A stretch of DNA of 64,000 nucleotides from assembly GCA_963585895.1 (NCBI GenBank), contig OY757921.1, positions 87,585,807-87,649,806 on the forward strand, in the 5' to 3' direction. The stretch's first letter is position 1, and each line of letters begins with the position of its first letter. The notes beneath the pieces are model-generated. The model ran no database searches. It was given only the letters and a program-made list of their open reading frames with translations, and was not told where the DNA came from. The position numbers were made by a program, and so were the translations under genes. This DNA is from Sepioteuthis lessoniana. Lineage: Eukaryota > Mollusca > Cephalopoda > Myopsida > Loliginidae. Shown here piece by piece: positions 61,375 to 64,000 of this stretch.

Positions 61375-63320
61375 CATCCTCGTCAAGTCCTGCAGACAGT
61401 TAGGAGTTCTATGACTCTCTCTCTCTCTCTCTCTCTCTCACCACCCGTCCCTATCATCCATTGCTCTCGGCGGGTATTCCAAATTACACCAAGTGTCCGT
61501 ATGGAGCTGACATAAGGAAGTCTTTGCTAATCGACCTAGACAGGCGCGTCCATCTATAGGAGCTCATAGGAGACGTTGCTTATGAGTTCGTCTCTACTTC
61601 TCCAGCCGAGCCTAGGATGTTTTTTTCATCGTGGATAGTTTGTGAGATGGGAGGTAAGTGGCCGAACAGGAGCTGTTTTGTTGGATTCGCTTCCAGGATT
61701 AGTTCAAAACAGCACGTAACATTCTTGTGTATTTCCCCAGTCGGTTTCCGAAGCGTCCATGTGGTGGATCTATAGAGTAGTATTGATACAGGCACAGCTT
61801 GGAATAATTTCCGTTTTATTTTGTCGAAGAGATCAGATTTCCATATGATCGATGAATTGTCAGTAGCATCCCACACCTTTGCTTTGCATATATCCACATC
61901 ACTTTCAGTTGATGAGATGTTACTACCGAAATATGTGAACTTGTCAATTTATTTTAGAGGACTGCCATTTAATGTAGAGATGTCACTTTGTTTAAAACTC
62001 ATGAACTCTGTTTTATTTGCAACCATGTAGAAACCATTTTCTCTTAATGGTTGCTCCTGGCTATGCCGCAGGAATTCGGTCTGAGCAGCTGTATCTACAA
62101 GAAGTGCTAGATCATCAGCATAGTTTGCATCAGTTATAGTTTCTGCGGGATATCTTTTGCTTCACGCCTTTTTAGAGTAAAAACAACTTTTTTTAGATCT
62201 TTCGATAGTCAAAGTATATACTCTAGGCTCCGTTTGGCTCTGTTTATCGGTTTTAAGACTGAGTGGCATATTTTGTGACCACGTGTCTGACTTTTTTTTT
62301 TCTTGATATGAATTCCTCATCATCTCTTTGTCTTATTTTTGCTTCTTCATCATACTGTACTAATGTATATCTTTGCAAGACTCCAGCGACAATGTCGGAG
62401 ACGTCGGTGTCGACGTCTTATAGGTGATCGATTGTTTTTGTTATAGGGCATCGTTATAGCTGAAACAGTTTCTTTGGGGAGTCTATATTCTGGTAGTATT
62501 TGCTCCATCTTTCGTCAGTGTATAGAATCAAATGCTTTGGAAAAGTCTACAAAGAATGTTGCCTCGAGATTTTTGCACGCATCTCTTCGACTGTTCGATG
62601 AATAGTCAGAATCTGCGAAATTGTTGATCGATTTTTTCCAAAATCATTTTGATTTTTCTTAAGAATTTTCTCAATTTCATTTTGGATACTCTTGAGAAGT
62701 ATGGCATGATAAACCTTAGCAGATATGGCATTAAGGATAATGCGTGCGTAGTTCTTCGTAATTGCGAGGTTACCTTTCTTTGGATGAGGCGAATGCAGCC
62801 TTTTTTCCCCTTTTTTCTAGTGTTTTGTTTATAGACTGTGTTGGATAATCGAATAAGCATGTTGTTAAATTTTCTTGCCTTCCATTCTTCAGAAAGTATT
62901 TCGTCGAGGTCCGCTGCATTTCTGCTTTTAAATTTTTCAAGTACTGTGTCAAGTTCATCCTTCGTAAATTGTCCAAGTGTCATGCTTAATAATTTTATGA
63001 TAGGTATATTTTGACCATTAATAACATAATGATCGATTTATTTTGGCCATTAACAATAATATTATAGATTGGCCATTAATAATTATATGAAAGGGTTATA
63101 TTGGCTATTAATAATTTATACGATAGGCTTATTTTAGCAATTAATGATTATATGATAGGTTTATCAGTGACTTTAAGAGGGTCTCCGAGCAGATTCTTCA
63201 AATGTTCTATCCACTTCTGCAATCTTTCTTCTTGGCTAACAGCTTTTAGTTTTCCTGCAGAGATACTCTTACTTCCACCCATTTCATATACTGTCTGCCT
63301 TAATATTCGTGGAGCTTAAA
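61375..63320 (-). pseudogene. RTE-A-related LINE, degenerate 1.9-kb copy
   Basis: Reversed tail catcatcttcatcctcgtc at 61368-61387. (CT)n has expanded at 61414-61438. Minus-strand pieces in order from the 5' side: QEERLQKWIEHL region (about 63200), MTLGQFTKDELDTVLEKFKS (62983) with NAADLDEILSEEWKARKFNN, a frame-shifted RT core, WDATDNSSIIWKSDLFDKIK and FQAVPVSILLYRSTTWTLRK (61897 down), and ANPTKQLLFGHLPPISQTIH. It is more diverged from the 30-kb copy than the others, so it is an old or separate subfamily. No open RT remains. Confidence 0.8.
62990..63170. repeat. short tandem repeat inside RTE-A
   Basis: Five imperfect copies of 'ttaataattatatgatagg' plus 'tttattttggcca', expanded between the KVTD and IIKLLSMTL coding parts. 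Confidence 0.8.
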
Positions 63321-63324
63321 GTAT

Positions 63325-63585
63325 ATGGTGAGTATCTTTTGTAAAGAGTTAAATTTACCACCTCAAAAAATGGATGGTCTAAGTATTAAAGAGTTTGGCA
63401 GTGAGGTTCTGAGAAGTAACGAGTACCGTTTCATTGACATTACTCCTCTGTTAGAGATAAGATCTGTTTGGTTCTCATGGATGGGCTAAATTGTATGGGT
63501 CAAATGTATGAGTTCAAAATTATTCGTAGGAATGGGAAAATTGGAAATCATACTACTGTGTGAAAACTATTTGGCATCATGTAAA
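63325..63585. other. no recognised feature
   Basis: 'gcagtgaggttctgagaagt' and 'attactcctctgttagaga' faintly recall the CR A domain; not firm. Confidence 0.3.
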
Positions 63586-63587
63586 AA

Positions 63588-63830
63588 GTAAAGTTGGTGA
63601 CCTTAGTCGTGGGGGACCCGAAGGCTCGCTTTTCAATAGCTTCTACACCGAGGTGTAGGGGAGGGCGTTACTCCGTTCCCTGGATGGCTCAATATTTACT
63701 ACTCTTGATCCTTACCCTATATAGCTGAGTGTTAAGCAAGTAGGCATCAAGTACAATTTTTTGAGCCTTTGGTATGACTCGACCTGGGACTGAACTCCTG
63801 TCTCCTAGATCATTGGTGAAAATAACTGAG
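63588..63830 (-). repeat. SINE-3
   Basis: Antisense from 'aaagttggtgaccttagtcg' through 'ccttaccctatatagctgag' to B box 'gggactgaactcctgtctcc' and 'cattggtgaaaataactgag'. Confidence 0.8.
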
Positions 63831-64000
63831 TCAAAAAATCCTAAGAGCTACACAAAATTAACCATATGAAAAAAATGAACGCATTTTCTAACCTATAGGC
63901 TTTATATATCCGTTAATGAGTTGACATGATGTAAAAGCTTTTTAATCGATCAATCAATCAATCAAACTTATTATCTATTCGGGGTGGTTTCATGGATTCT

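Overview
This is AT-rich, intron- or intergene-like animal DNA with almost no host coding sequence. It is packed with transposable elements, tRNA-derived SINEs, minisatellites and long (TA)n, (GA)n, (CT)n and (GAAA)n tracts. I see no operons, rRNA or convincing functional tRNA genes. The repertoire is four tRNA-headed SINE families, an APE-type LINE with a TGATGA tail, R2-group-like LINEs with a C-terminal zinc knuckle, two mariner/Tc types, a Penelope-like remnant and many solo LTRs. It suggests a lophotrochozoan, probably a mollusc; a cephalopod is my best guess, but the sequence does not prove it.

Labels used below, all defined from this window. RTE-A is a LINE with APE endonuclease, RT and a (TGATGA)n 3' end. 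LINE-R is a LINE whose C-terminus carries a CCHC knuckle and RPD...D restriction-like endonuclease motifs, with an (AAT)n tail. SINE-1 to SINE-4 are tRNA-like SINEs. CR is a composite retroposon: about 230 bp 'A domain', then an array of 53-56 bp units, then a 3' hairpin tail shared with SINE-2. LTR-M, -I, -H, -G, -O and -N are solo-LTR-like units of about 500-710 bp. For CR, the strand given is the one on which the shared hairpin tail is 3'.

Layout. 0-1.5 kb: broken mariner split by SINE-4, then a solo LTR. 1.6-5 kb: LINE-R pieces interrupted by RTE-A, SINE-1 and a Tc-like element. 5-10.1 kb: one decayed LINE-R copy shredded by a mariner, a solo LTR, three SINE insertions and a CR. 10-12.5 kb: further LINE-R 3' ends, with a SINE-3 split by a solo LTR. 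13-20 kb: CR copies, solo LTR-M, a second mariner and microsatellites. 20-25.5 kb: RTE-A pieces, a palindromic element and an LTR-within-LTR-within-SINE nest. 25.5-30 kb: SINEs, CRs and an IS630-like remnant. 30.2-34.3 kb: the deepest nest (SINE-2 containing CR containing RTE-A, plus LTR-M); the RTE-A carries the only long intact ORF (736 aa, reverse transcriptase). 34.5-38.8 kb: CRs and SINEs. 39.0-39.9 kb: a 54-bp minisatellite holding a near-perfect 241-bp palindrome. 40.4-41.9 kb: LINE-R 3'-end dimer and an LTR. 42-49.5 kb: Tc-like element, CR variants, split RTE-A, 60-bp minisatellite and a Penelope-like GIY-YIG remnant. 50-56.3 kb: CRs, SINEs and microsatellites. 56.9-58.7 kb: a possible host exon beside a large GAAA-based minisatellite. 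59-64 kb: a mariner remnant, a tandem duplication, a degenerate RTE-A and SINE-3.

The most interesting content is the CR family. Three copies are flanked by 12-13 bp target-site duplications, so an element carrying its own minisatellite array moves as one retroposon. Close behind are the nested insertions that order the families in time, and the solo LTRs with exact 4-bp duplications (five of them in four families). There are no internal gag/pol genes, so the LTR families appear here only as recombined remnants.
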